From NCBI GenBank assembly GCA_023525715.1, contig CM042012.1:41521528-41585527 (forward strand): a DNA stretch of 64,000 nt. Direction: 5' to 3'. Made by a program: the position numbers and the translations under genes. The notes beneath the pieces are model-generated. The model was given only the letters and a program-made list of their open reading frames with translations. It had not been told where the DNA came from and made no database searches. This document shows, in pieces, positions 37,257 to 50,729 of this stretch. The first letter of the stretch is position 1, and every line of letters begins with the position of its first letter. This stretch comes from Cichorium intybus (taxonomy: Eukaryota; Streptophyta; Magnoliopsida; Asterales; Asteraceae).

Positions 37257-38975
37257 TTACTTTCTTAGGCGCGCCTTAAACAGTGAAAAAAGATATGTTC
37301 CCATACTCCCCAAAATACTACGAGCAATAGGGTACCTGCCCCCAATAGAAAGCGTTTTGATTTTCCACCCACTTAATTTCTTTTTGAATCTCTCAATCAA
37401 AGGTTTCCATTGCTTACTCGACCTCATGTTGACTCCGATTGGCATCCCCAGGAACGTCGTTGGGAACTTTTCAGATTTACAGCCTAATATCATCGCCATC
37501 ACCTCGGTAGAGACTTGATTGCAGCCGATACCCATGATCGAACTCTTCTCAAAGTTGACTCTAAGAACTGCTGTTCTTTGAAAGCAATATAAAATATGAG
37601 TTAGATTTAAAATATTCTCTATAGACCTTTCCCCAAAATATATCGCGTCATCTGTAAAAAAGAGGTGAGTAATTCGGATTTTATCAGAACCAACTTCAAC
37701 GCCTTTATATCCACCATTTTCCGTCGCTTTTTTGATTGCTAGATTAAGGCCTTCCATCACTAAAGTAAAGAGAAAAGGGGACAGAGGGTCCCCTTGTCTA
37801 AGACCACGAGAGAGAGAGAAGTCGGCCGTTGGACTCGCATTCACCAGCACAGAAGAGGGCCCCGACTTTAGACATTCACTTACCCATTTTCTCCATTTAC
37901 ACCCAAATCCCTTTTGTTCCATCAACGAATTAAGATACTTCCAAGAGACAGAATCGTAGGCTTTTGCAATATCTGTTTTGAAAATCATCATATCTTTTTT
38001 TTTCCTTTTCATCCATTCAATAATTTCATTCACCATCAAAGGACCATTAAGAATTTGTCTATCCTTAACAAAAGCCGATTGGGTGTTGTCGATAATCTTT
38101 GGGAGCACATTTTTTAGTCTATTTGCTAACATTTTCGATAAGATTTTATAGACACTAGAAATTAAGCTAATCGGTCTATAATCTTTTACCACTTTGGGAT
38201 TAGAAACCTTAGGAATCAAAGTTATAAAAGCCACGTTAACACCTTTTGGTATTTTAGGATTCCTAGCAAATTCGTTAAAAGCTTCTAAAAGATCTGCTTT
38301 GAAAATATCCCAAAACTTCTTGAAAAACTCCACTGTGAAACCATCCGGACCCGGATACTTATTGTTTCCACAATTCCAAATTGCTTCTTTTAGCTCTTTT
38401 TCGTCAAAATCTCGCTCTAAATGCTTCCTCTCCAACTCCGAAATCTTTGTAGACCCCCTTATATCTTGATCCCAGTTGCACTCCACATCTTCTTTGAAGA
38501 TATTTTCAAAGTACTCTTTGAAATGGTCTTTAACTTTCCCCGGCTCCACTTCCCACACCCCTTCTATTTCAATTCCTGTTATATTGTTTATGTGTTTTTT
38601 CCTGTTGATATTCCTGTGAAACAGAGCTGAATTCTCGTCTCCTTCCAAACACTTCCGATTTTTATTTTTCTGAGCCACATCGTCTCTATCCTTCTTCTCT
38701 TTAAGGAATAAACTTTTTGAGATATCTAATCTTTCCTTTATCAAGTCTTGCCCAGCATCTCCGCCTTCAATCAATTTATCGATCGCCTCCGTTCTGTTGA
38801 TCCACACCTTTTTATTTTCCTCCTCCTTTCTTCTTTTCTGCGCAGACCAATCTTTAATCTTCTTTTTAATTTCTTTGAGTATCTGCATTATAATGAACAA
38901 CTTTAAATGATTGCCTTCCACCGAGAATTCCGACCAGGTCTCTTTCACCATATTTTCTAACTCTGGATCCTCTAG
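37257..38975 (-). pseudogene. LINE-B ORF2, reverse transcriptase part
   Basis: A frame of more than 560 codons holds the L1 RT: GPDGFTVEFFKKFWD, LIPKVSNPKVVKDYRPISLI, QSAFVKDRQILNGPLMVNE, FKTDIAKAYDSVSW (motif A), GLRQGDPLSPFLFTLVMEGL (motif B) and LFFTDDAIYFGE (motif C). Motif C is FTDD, where most relatives have F/YADD; the two catalytic aspartates are kept. Upstream is the coiled linker between endonuclease and RT. It is separated from the endonuclease part by a single in-frame TGA near 38976, probably from TGG (Trp). Confidence 0.92.
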
Positions 38976-39719
38976 TCACGAATTGAAAAACTTAAAGGGG
39001 ACGACTCCATAATTTCTCTTGATTTGTTTTAGAACCAATGGTTTATGATCCGAATAGAGCCGGGCTTCACTAAGCACCTCGAAGTTTGGCCATAAACCCC
39101 CAAAACCTTCACCAACTATAAATCTATCCAATTTGGATAGTTTTGTCCCGTCTCCCTTTATCCATGTGTAATTTGTGCCACCCATCTTCACCTCAGTTAA
39201 ATTGTTTGTTCTAATGAAGTCGTTAAATAAATCAGTAGTTTTCTTGTTTGTCACCGAACCCCTTCGCTCCTTCTCTTCTCTAACTTCGTTGAAGTCACCA
39301 AATATCACTGAAATTCCATTCCACCCGCCTAAGAAAGAACTAACAAAAGCCCATAAATCCTCCATTTTCTTAGGGTCTTGGCTCCCACAAATGTTAATGA
39401 AAGAAATTTTAGTATTGTTTGCGACCCACAGACCTTGAACAATAATGACATCATCTCTTAAAATCACCTGACTTTTTGAGAAAAGGTTTTTGTTCCACAT
39501 ACTCACCAAGCCCCCTCCCTGACCGATACATCCTTTGCAAATGAAATCGAAATCATGGCTTCCCCACATACTTTTGATAACCATATCAGAGAACGATTTT
39601 CTTTTAGTCTCTTGAATACCCACAAAACCAATCGAGTGTTTAGAAATCAAACTACGAATCCAGTGGACTTTAAAATCACCTCTCCCCAAACCATTAGAAT
39701 TTAAAGACAATATATTCAT
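38976..39719 (-). pseudogene. LINE-B ORF2, AP-like endonuclease part
   Basis: It begins MNILSLNSNGLGRG and keeps the APE-type endonuclease motifs: N in SLNSNGLG, E in GIQETKR, GGGLVSMW, FGDFNEVR, the SKLDRFIV region and the terminal SDHKPLVL (catalytic Asp-His). In L1s this domain nicks the target DNA for target-primed reverse transcription. The frame stops at TGA after KFFNS; the RT frame continues directly. Its ATG overlaps the ORF1 stop as ATGA (39716-39719), suggesting ORF2 is reached by termination-reinitiation. All catalytic residues I can check are present. Confidence 0.92.
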
Positions 39720-41466
39720 TTGGTACCTTTTTCGACTCCTTTAGGTTGATCCTTCCGACTCTTTCCTCTTCCTTTCACTTTTTTAAAGACACAGATTTCA
39801 CCAATTTCCTCCATTCTTTGAGAGATACCAATGCTCACCGATAAATTTTCCTCCATATTGTTGCTCTTCGCTTCACGGAGGTAAGCAACTTCTTTGTTTA
39901 ACATTTGCTTCGTCTGGCTTCTTGTTATCCGCTTCTCCCTAATAAGTTTCTTTTCCACCCAACTTTCACTACTTTTAACGATTTTGTTGCCAGACCCCTC
40001 GTCCTCTCCATTATCGAATTCGTCTTCCCCTTCTTCGATTTCTTTCAATTTTTGCCCTGGTGATTTCTCCCTTGAGAGTAACTTTTTCAATTTGTCCGAA
40101 ACTCCCGACATCATAATATTCCCCTCTTCGTCGCTTCTTTTCTTTTCCTTCTTGCTCTTTTTTTCCGACATTGACTCCATCTCCCAATCGCTATTATTGA
40201 CTTCATTCTTTTCTGGGCTGACCCCACTTGGATTAGTCCTTTCTTTGTTTTCTCCATCCGCAACTTCTTTTGTCTTCGCTAACGGGCTCATCCTCTCCTC
40301 GTCGGTTGGGCTTGTAACTTTTTGTATGTTACCTGGCAAAGAGAAATTTGGCCCATTCTCTTCGTCCACTAATGGCCCATGCTCATTACCCACCTTGGCT
40401 TCCCATTGCTTACTTTCCGCCTCAAAATCTCTGCTTTTCTCCTCGTTTTTTTGATTTTCGCATAAATCGTTTTCATTATTATTTTTTTCAAAATTATCAC
40501 GCTTGCCATTAATGCTCTCTACTTCAGGGCTAGACTCTCTAACGATCGACTCCTCGAATGACTCCTCGTATTCCTCATAAGAACTCTCCCCCTGAGATTC
40601 CTCTTCCGACGATGAACTGTACCCCTCCTCTACCGGCGACTTCTCCGGCATCTCCTTCCCACTAGTTCCTTCAAACGCCGACCCATTAGCTACAAGCGAT
40701 CTCCCTTCCATTTCTTTTACCCTTATCTTATAGACTCTTGAATTACAAAGAACATCCAACGTTTCATTAATATAATTTTGTTCCATAGACTTAACACATA
40801 TTATTCCAACTGACCAATCTGTGTTCCTGGTGTTACAAGGGTCGGTAATCACTACATCACCCCATAATCTTCCAATACTAATGTATGAACCTGGGTTTCG
40901 AGCCGACAATGGAATACCTTCAATTTTGATCCATATCATCCTTTCTTTAATATCAACATTACCATCCCATTTTTTAATTGATATAAAGTGTGCACCAATT
41001 TCTTTGCTACACATTATCTTGTGTTCTTCCTCTTCATTTTTAATGTCAAACAGCACCCACATTCCTCCTAAAATTTTTGTTATTCCATGGCGAAGGCCCT
41101 CGCAAATGCATAGATTTTGAATACATTCTAGATTATTAAAGCTCTTAACTTCCCCCACCAGTTTGTTCTTTAAACAATTAACCCAGTCTTTATCTTCTTC
41201 GATCTTGATCTTTCCCAATGAATTTTGTGATCTGCTCTTGATTGATTCAATTTTACTTTCTTCCTTTTCTTTCGACTCCACCCTATAATTCATCTCATTG
41301 CCTTTGGAATCCAGTTTCTTACCCCCTTTTACAGCGTCCACATAAGAATAATTGTCTTTTCTTCTTTCCCATATAACGTTCTGCACCTGACCTCCTTCAC
41401 TTTTACTTCTTATCTCTTTTTTCTCCTGCTGTTTCTGATTTTCCACCCTGCCAAACTTTGCAATCT
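39716..41466 (-). pseudogene. LINE-B ORF1 (RNA-binding protein), 5'-truncated
   Basis: The frame leaves (AT)n at about 41469 (IAKFGRVENQKQQEKKE) and runs to the TGA at 39716, about 580 residues. IAKFGR looks like the last strand of the RRM that begins plant L1 ORF1; the rest of that RRM is lost at the AT junction. Then come a basic linker and a DUF4283-like region (GLRHGITKILGGMWVLFDIK, IWIKIEGIPLSARNP, GRLWGDVV), and long acidic/Ser-rich and Lys-rich disordered parts. I see no CCHC knuckle. The frame has no internal stop. The Tyr-Ile run before it is just read-through of AT repeats. ORF1 proteins coat the LINE RNA. Confidence 0.85.
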
Positions 41467-41467
41467 T

Positions 41468-43227
<1,760 letters not shown>

Positions 43228-43294
<67 letters not shown>
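43228..43294. repeat. (AT)n-(AC)n compound microsatellite
   Basis: AT units to 43263, then about 15 AC units. Confidence 0.97.
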
Positions 43295-43297
<3 letters not shown>

Positions 43298-43898
43298 GCA
43301 TATAAGTTCAAATGAAAACCTAAAAAATGAAGGAACCTAAAAACCCATTTTATGAACTTTTTCTCTACACAATGTTTTTAAAAAAATATACATAAATTCT
43401 TTTATACTATGAATAAAGAGGGGGAGTTGTTGAGAGAGAGACAGTCGGAATAATGTTGTGGTGAGGGTCCGAGCTTTCTAATCGACAACGAGGGAGCTGC
43501 CAGAGCGATGAGGGCTGCCAGAATGCAGCTGGAAGTCGTCGGAGTTAGCCACTAGGGGAAGAAAAGAAGAACGGTGGAGCTAGTGGTCGTTTTCAGCACC
43601 AGGAGGTATTTTTCCCGTTTTCCTGTTCCGTTTTCTTCTTTTTGATCCCTTCTTTTTCTGGTGCAACGTGAAGAACACACACAACTCGTGTGTGTTCTGG
43701 TGTGTATTTAGCCAAGAAGGGAAAGCGGGAGTGAGAGGCGAGAGTGACCGGTGGATCTGATTCCCACCGGAAGGATCAAAACTTCCCACCGACGAACGAT
43801 CCCCGACTATCATCATCCCCACCAGAATCCATTGGGCAATCTGGATATTGTTTTGGAGTTGCAGGTCTCACTGGAAATTAGGGCACCGGTGGAAGGGA

Positions 43899-43955
<57 letters not shown>

Positions 43956-44096
43956 GGGGGTAGACGTTGATTTTTTTTTCTTTTTTTATTGATATAATAA
44001 ATAGTATATTAAAAGAATAAAAAGAAATGAGAAAGAGTAAATTCGTCTTTTCACATCGACAGAGACCAAATCTGTTACCTTTTTGCCACTACAAGG
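43295..44096. other. Non-coding DNA with a (GA)n array
   Basis: Contains (GA)n at 43901-43954. The stretch before it (43430-43900) is less AT-rich and 5'UTR-like, but no gene was recognised. It ends at the gypsy target site; joining it to 49956 across the element restores a continuous pre-insertion sequence. Confidence 0.5.
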
Positions 44097-44297
44097 ACTA
44101 CTGACAACGCCTAGTAATATCAAGTATTTTAGGCGTTGTTTAGCCGTGTTTTAGTTAATTTATCATTATTAATTGGCTAATATCACTTACTTTTGTGCCA
44201 AAGTGCTTGGAAATGTTTTTAGTGTAAATGCAGGGGTTTTAGTGCAATTATGAAGAAGTTACAGAGCAAAACGGACAAGAAAAAGAAGTCAGCAGAC

Positions 44298-44458
44298 ATT
44301 AGCGTCGCTAACTTTTATAGTTAGCATCGCTAATGTTCGCAGGAGGGAAAAATTCAGATTCAAAATTCGAACACGCGCGAGGAACCTTCTGGAAGCACAC
44401 ATTAGCGACGCTAATTTCCACATTAGCGACGCTAATTTCCACATTAGCGACGCTAATG
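44298..44458 (+). promoter_or_regulatory. Array of TTAGCGTCGCTAA palindromes in the gypsy LTR
   Basis: Copies at about 44299 (CATTAGCGTCGCTAAC), 44321 (GTTAGCATCGCTAATG, one change) and three ACATTAGCGACGCTAAT copies from 44399 to 44457. Each is a near-perfect 13-bp palindrome with GCGTCGC or GCGACGC at its core, 120-280 bp upstream of the TATA box. The 3' LTR (49031-49170) has four. Confidence 0.85.
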
Positions 44459-44575
44459 TCAAAAAATGATAAAATCTCGTTTTTGACTTTTAAATTCTGA
44501 AATTTTGGGGATAAGTCGATACGCGCGGCGCGGATTTAGCTTGGCCGCGGCGCGGAAACCCTAATTTCGCACAAC

Positions 44576-44583
44576 TATAAATA
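44576..44583 (+). promoter_or_regulatory. TATA box of the gypsy LTR
   Basis: TATAAATA after a GC-rich segment (CGCGCGGCGCGG, GGCCGCGGCGCGG). Repeated at 49289-49296 in the 3' LTR. Confidence 0.7.
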
Positions 44584-45241
44584 TCGGAGTCCCGTCCGAC
44601 TTTTGAAGCATCCCGGGACGCGAAGGAGGGATCCGAAGGCACAATTTCGTCAGTTTTTCAGTGGAAATCAATATTTTGGTTAGTAATTTAGTTTTTCTCT
44701 TATTTTATCAACTCGGTATCGAGGTATTCCACAATCGGGATTTCCATCGATTACTTGATGTTTGTTTGGATTCATAATTTCTGATTTCAGTAGAGTAGTT
44801 TATAGTTTAGATCTGATATTTGATTGTTTGGATATTGGTTTGATGTTTGATTTGGATTTATAAAAGTAATCATTCGGTTTGATGTTATTTTGCATTATTG
44901 ATGTTTGGATGTGTTTTGATTGTATTGGATTGATTGTTTGCTTCTGGATTCTGAATTTAATTTCTAATTTCAGTAAGGAACTTTAGTCTAGGATTTGATT
45001 TGGGTTAGTTTAGTTCATGTTTGATTTGGTTTTGGCACTTGTTTGGTATTTTGCTTTTATTGGCTTTTGGGAAAGTAGAAACAACACCGCTGGCTGTAGA
45101 GTGACACTATAGTTGGTATACTATCGTCTTGTCCTAACCACCAAACTCCTGCGGATCGACCCTGACTTGCACTGTGCTAAGTGTGTGTGTTAGGTATTTT
45201 ATTATTTTTGACCGCATGACGACCGTTGCGATGTCAAATTT

Positions 45242-45259
45242 TGGCTCCGTTGCCGGGGA
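45242..45259 (+). promoter_or_regulatory. Primer binding site (tRNA-Asp type)
   Basis: TGGCTCCGTTGCCGGGGA; the canonical tRNA-Asp PBS of plant gypsy elements is TGGCGCCGTTGCCGGGGA, so one mismatch. It begins 5 nt after the LTR end. Confidence 0.85.
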
Positions 45260-45359
45260 GTTGTGCGCTTTGGATAGACGACCAGTAGGATTCAGTAGGA
45301 TTGTTTCTTTTGATGTTTGATTTTAGTTTTTGGATTTTTGGTATGTGTACGTCTTCATA

Positions 45360-46565
45360 ATGGGCAATTACATGTACCCGGATCAGTATGAGTATTATGA
45401 AAATCCGGCCGACAACTATTACGAGGATGATTGCTACAATGAATCATTCGATGACAATGGATGGCGGACCGAGTAGTCATCTCAACCTGAGAATCCTGCA
45501 ACTTGGGCCCAACTTTGGGTACTCATGTATAACACCTATCAAGTGCAGAAGGACCAGGCTGATGTTCTTGAAAGATTGCAAGTTTCATTAAATAAGTTAG
45601 AGAAAAGTTGGAAATATCCACCACCCTCGCCAGAACCTGAGGCGAGTGATTTTAATACCAATGATATGGTGTGTGAACCTGCATCACCTGAGCATGTGAT
45701 GGAAGGGCATACACCTTGGGAAAGTCAAGAGACCATTGAGAGGGTCGAAAATGTTGTTGAGGAAGAGGTTGTAGGTGACAATGCTTCCCCTGACTCAATA
45801 GCTTTTGATGTTTTTGCAAATGTTGATAACATTGATCTGGTGATGAGTGAATCCATACCATCACCAGACAATTTGGTTGAGGAGGATGTTGTAGAGGGGG
45901 CTGTAAGTGACAGTACAGATCCCAGCCTAACAATTCCCGAAATTTGTTGAAGTTATTGATACTTTTGAGGGAGGGGCGTAGATGACAATACTACCCACGA
46001 CCCTGTAGTTTTTGAAAGTTTTGAAAGTAAGGATCTGGTGATGGGTGACTTTATACCTTCACCGGATCAAACCAGTCGCTCACTCTTGGTTCCGATCCAC
46101 CTGTTGGACGATGATCAAGAAGATGATGCCGACGAGTTGGTCTTTGAAAACAGTAAACATGATTTTATCGCCACTCAAGATCCATTCATGAATGGAAAAT
46201 TAGATGTGATCAATACCATTGATGAGGATATATGGAAGCATCCCGATATGTTATCTTCCGATCCCATTCGATTGGAAAACCTTTATTGGTACTGCAAGCC
46301 AAAATTGCAAACTGAAGATAGCACGCGAGACGCAAGCAAAATGAAATCTGCAAAACAATTACTGGGAAAAGCACTGGGCGCGCTCCATGTTAAACCGATG
46401 ATGTTGAAGAGACACCACAGGAAGGACCGAGCTTGGAGGTTTAAAGCTACTTCTAAGAATTCGCGCGAATTAATCAGAAAACAGCAATCGGGCAGCAATA
46501 GAGGAACCGGCAAACCATTTGACCCGGGGAAATCGAAGTATGGAATCAGTGAGGGACGGTGGTGA
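45360..46565 (+). pseudogene. Gypsy element Gag-like remnant
   Basis: An ATG at 45360 opens a frame (MGNYMYPDQYEYYENPADNY..) rich in Tyr/Asp/Glu. It is broken by TAG at 45474-45476, then open again to 45950 (ATWAQLWVLMYNTYQVQKDQ.., then a Glu/Val/Pro-rich part with (V)EEEVV..SPD repeats). A second frame, 46038-46565, continues the acidic style and ends in a basic tail (KRHHRKDRAWRFKATSKNSR). No CCHC knuckle or protease is seen. This kind of acidic protein precedes Gag in some plant gypsy elements; its role is unknown. Confidence 0.55.
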
Positions 46566-48815
46566 CTGAAATTCAATGGAGTCAAATGGTGTACGATCCA
46601 CCGTAGCTGCAGAAAGACGGTCCAGCTAAAAGACCGAACAAAGAAACGCTTTCGGGAGGCAACCCGACATTTCGGTAAGTATTTTTAATTTTTGTTTTTT
46701 ATTTTTTTAAAATTTTTATTTTGTCAAAATATCACTTGGAAAAATTTTTCAAAATGTCCTGGCATAACTCCAGTGTGGGGTGGTCGAACGGGTTTTAAAA
46801 ATACAGACAAATCGCGAAAAAAATGGAAAAATACAAGTTAGCGCCACTAATTTTTAATATTAGTGACGCTAACCCTTGGTCAACGCGGGTCAACTCTCCT
46901 CCACCTTCTCGTCGTTAATGTTGAGCTCCCCCTCCTCCTTGTCACGTCTGTTGAGCCGAACACACATAAACAACCCGATTTTTTTCGATTTTTCGTGAAA
47001 TTGATCCAACCAATCTTCAATTAAGCATCCAAGGTATGTTTCCTTACTGTCCTAGATTTCACGCAAATGTGGCTCGAATTCGGAGTTTTAGAGCCGATTT
47101 TGGGGTTTCGGGTTTCGTACCTTTAACCCCGATTCGGGCCATTTCGGTGGTGTTTTTCATGAAATTGAAGCTTGGGGTTTCTTAATCGGTGGGTATAGGA
47201 CATATTGGCATGATCAATTGAGCTAAAACAGGTCACGGATCGAAAAACCGAAAATTAGGGATCGGTTTTGGGGTTTTCGCGAATCGGACCCTTCATCCTC
47301 AAATCGAACGCTTTCTTGTTTGTTTTTCGACAAATTACCACCTAGGGTTCCTTAATCGCACATGTAGCTACCTAGTGGTGTATTCAATTTGACAAAAATA
47401 ACAAAAATTTCAGAAGTCTGTGAAATAGGGTCGAAATTAGGGTTCTTCGGGTTTTTGCTCGATTTGGAGGATTTGTAGCTCGATTTTCCTGAAATTAACA
47501 GAGGGCTTTTGTTAGTGGTTAGTTTAGGATGCGATTGGTGTGTTCAATTTGATAAAAACAGGTTGGAATCGAAAATCAAGAAATCTAGGGTTCATAATTG
47601 GTGTTTTTGACCCAAATGAGAAATTAGGGCAATTTTAGCTTGTTTTTCTGAAATTAAACTTAGGGCTTTTGTTAGTCTCTAGTTTAGGAACATATTGGTG
47701 CAATCAATTTGAAAAACGGACTAAAATTGTAAAATCGAAAAATCTGGGGCTTTTCGTGCATCGCGACGGGGTCATCTTCATTTGGCGCCGCGGACCTTCG
47801 AACTTGATCGACAGACACCGGATTTCATCGCGTTTACGCACCGCGGCATTGACACTTCGGCGTCGCGGAGACTGGGAATCAGCAATGACAACATCTCGTA
47901 ATAAATAATTTTCTTTTGTGTATTTTGCAATTTTTAATATGTTTTTTCGTATCTTGCCAAACTGTGATTGCTGCACCAACTGATGGAGTTGCATAACGCA
48001 TGTGTGGGGTCATCGTACCCCTACACTCGTGTTATGCCGACATGTTTACTACTGCGCCCCGACTCTCGGATTTCATCGTGAATGACGCGAACAATCGACC
48101 CTGTTACAAATGGTTCCGACAGCAAGCAATTCGCCGTTCCTAAGGGGTAACTCTTTCTCCCTTGTTTTGATATTTTTTATGTACAATGGGGACGTTGTAC
48201 GGTTTTAAGTGTGGGGTGTGGACTGTCGAATGAGTGTTTTTGAAAATTTTTGCGGGAAATGAGTAATTTTCAAAATTTTTTAATAGGTTGTAATTTTGAA
48301 ACGAAGAGTTTCTGAATGTTATAGCAGTAGTATTTTTCAATGAATACTATTTAGTTGTAAGCATGCTATTAGTTTAGTCAAATAAGTTGAGTTTTAAGAG
48401 TTAGAAGATTGGAGTATTTTAAGTTTGGAATTTAGGAGGGAATTGTCAATCAATGGCCTTTGTTGTTCGAGCCGGTAAGTCTAAAATGGGTGGGCCTTAT
48501 GCACCTTGCCACCTAAGATCGTCTGGTCTGGGATGGTATTTCTGAAAGCTCGTTACACGGACAACATCGAAAGTCATGGATAATTCTTTAATGGCCTTTA
48601 GAATCTGAATGAGTACGTACACTTCATTGTGGACAGAAAATTTGTAATCAAGGGTTCTTTAGAAAGTCATGAATTCCAAAGAATATTCCGATTATGTTTT
48701 CATAAACTATTTCACTCTAACTCTTAAGACAATAAGCTTTGAAATTAAACACATTCAAAAATTGTTTGAGTCTTAGTTAAAATCTGTTAAAAACTCTCTT
48801 GCTTGGGGGCAAGCA
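46566..48815 (+). other. Gypsy interior, non-coding
   Basis: Contains the short inverted CGGGAGGCAACCCG (46653-46666), a motif familiar from interiors of plant gypsy elements. Also present are a TTAGCGCCACTAA..TTAGTGACGCTAA pair near 46838-46870 and a GGCGTCGCGG near 47862. Repeated AAATTAGGG../TTGTTAGT(G/C)GTTAGTTTAGG phrases occur at 47400-47700. No RT or integrase frames. Confidence 0.6.
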
Positions 48816-48835
48816 AGGCACAAGTGTGGGGTGTT
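48816..48835 (+). promoter_or_regulatory. Polypurine-tract region of the gypsy element
   Basis: AGGCACAAGTGTGGGGTGTT just before the 3' LTR, preceded by CTTGCTTGGGGGCAAGCAAG, an inverted pair often seen before plant gypsy 3' LTRs. Confidence 0.6.
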
Positions 48836-49950
48836 TGACAATGCCTAGTAATATCAAGTATTTTAGGCGTTGTTTAGCTGTGTTTTAGTTAATTTATCAT
48901 TATTAATTGGCTAATATCACTTACTTTTGGGCCAAAGTGCTTGGAAATGTTTTTTGTGTAAATGCAGGGATTTTAGTGCAATTATGAAGAAGTTACAGAG
49001 CAAAACGGACAAGAAAAAGAAGTCAGCAGACATTAGCGTCGCTAACTTTTATAGTTAGCGTCGCTAATGTTCGCAGGAGGGAAAAATTCAGATTCAAAAT
49101 TCGAACACGCGCGAGGAACCTTCTGGAAGCACACATTAGCGACGCTAATTTCCACATTAGCGACGCTAATGTCAAAAAATGATAAAATCTCGTTTTTGAC
49201 TTTTAAATTCCGAAATTTTGGGGATAAGTCGATACGCACGGCGCAGATTTAGCTTGGCCGCGGCGCGGAAACTCTAATTTCGCACAACTATAAATATCGG
49301 AGTCCCGTCCGACTTTTGAAGCATCCCGGGACGCGAAGGAGGGATCCAAAGGCACAATTTCGTCAGTTTTTCAGTGGGAATCAATATTTTGGTTAGTAAT
49401 TTAGTTTTTCTCTTATTTTATCAACTCGGTATCGAGGTATTCCACAATCGGTATTCCCATCGATTACTCGATGTTTGTTTGGATTCATAATTTTTGATTT
49501 CAGTAGAGTAGTTTATAGTTTAGATCTGATATTTGATTGTTTGGATATTGGTTTGATGTTTGATTTGGATTTATAAAAGTAATCATTCGGTTTGATGTTA
49601 TTTTGCATTATTGATGTTTGGATGTGTTTTGATTGTATTGGATTGATTGTTTGCTTCTGGATTCTGAATTTAGTTTCTAATTTCAGTAAGGAACTTTAGT
49701 CTAGGATTTGATTTGGGTTAGTTTAGTTCATATTTGATTTGGTTTTGGCACTTGTTTGGTATTTTGCTTTTATTGGCTTTTGGGAAAGTAGAAACAATAC
49801 CGCTGGCTGTAGAGTGACACTACAGTTGATATACTATCGTCTTGTCCTAACCACCAAACTCCTGCGGATCGACCCTGACTTCCACTGTGCTAAGTGTATG
49901 TGTTAGGTATTTTTATTATTTTTGACTGCATGACGACCGCTGCGATATCA
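48836..49950 (+). repeat. 3' LTR of the gypsy element
   Basis: Colinear with 44102-45236; lacks one ACATTAGCGACGCTAATTTCC unit. Confidence 0.95.
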
Positions 49951-49955
49951 ACTAC

Positions 49956-50720
49956 CAGCATGAAATTTAAAAACATAGGTTTGCAATATAATTTCATGTA
50001 AACCAGATGGACCACATCTGTAATTTTACAAGTTAAACCCATAGATTATTTAACATAGTGGCAGGTGACATGACGTTAAAGGATATTATTTTAAACGAGA
50101 AAATGATGGCAACTATGCTTTTTTCTATTTTTAGCAATTAAACGTTTTTTAGTCTTGTCACCCAATATGTACGATTTAGCTTCAAAGATATTTATTATAT
50201 GTTAAACAATAAATAATAAATTAGAAGGTAAATAACTGTTTATGACGTAAGTAAATGATCAATTAAAGGAATTGCCAAAAATACACCCCTATTTTACTAA
50301 AAATATAATCATATTCAAAGTCAATGGTTTTCTATTTGTTGATATTGCATTGTTTTCTGAAAAAATCAAATATGATTGGTTGAAAATACTTTGACTTTTA
50401 TTAAAAATATATCTAAAATATATCTTTAATAGCACCTTTCAATAATCATCTAAAAGTCTCTAAAATTTTCTAAAATAATGATAACATGTCTTTCAGGCCA
50501 AGTAAATTAGTAAAACACCAAGTTGAGACGAGACACGTATGACAGTCGGATGTGGTGAAGCTGTCCCACATGCCAAGTTGTTCTACTTGTGATAAGACCA
50601 GTAGGTTGCCTTTGGACGGGGAAACATGTTCCGCCAAAAATAGCCCATCTTTTAACTATTTTATTGTTTCCAAAGCGACGCCATGAACAGGATATTTCCC
50701 AAGTAGGACTAATTTTATGT
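49956..50720. other. Non-coding DNA
   Basis: AT-rich; no gene, RNA or repeat boundary recognised other than the target site at its left edge. Confidence 0.5.
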
Positions 50721-50729
50721 TTAAATAAA

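Larger units (their letters stand above)
44102..45236 (+). repeat. 5' LTR of the gypsy element
   Basis: Carries five TTAGCG(T/A)CGCTAA-type palindromes (44299-44457), a GC-rich patch, the TATA box at 44576 and a long TTTGATTGTTTGGAT-rich downstream part. It has one more palindrome unit than the 3' LTR, which explains the 20-bp length difference. Confidence 0.95.
44102..49950 (+). mobile_element. Gypsy-type non-autonomous LTR retrotransposon
   Basis: LTRs 44102-45236 (1135 bp) and 48836-49950 (1115 bp), each starting TGACAA and ending TCA. A 5-bp target duplication ACTAC (44097-44101 and 49951-49955) flanks it. The PBS resembles the complement of tRNA-Asp, as in Athila/Tat-type plant gypsy elements. 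The 3.6-kb interior has only an acidic Gag-like remnant and no protease, RT or integrase. By eye the LTRs differ at about 25-30 positions (2-2.5%), older than copia-1. Confidence 0.92.

Noticed and set aside
39894..40454. 186-aa plus-strand frame and similar ones opposite the LINEs (36149-36586, 37732-38630, 34262-34741)
   Set aside because: Antisense shadows of LINE ORF1/ORF2 with Ser/Phe/Leu-rich composition.
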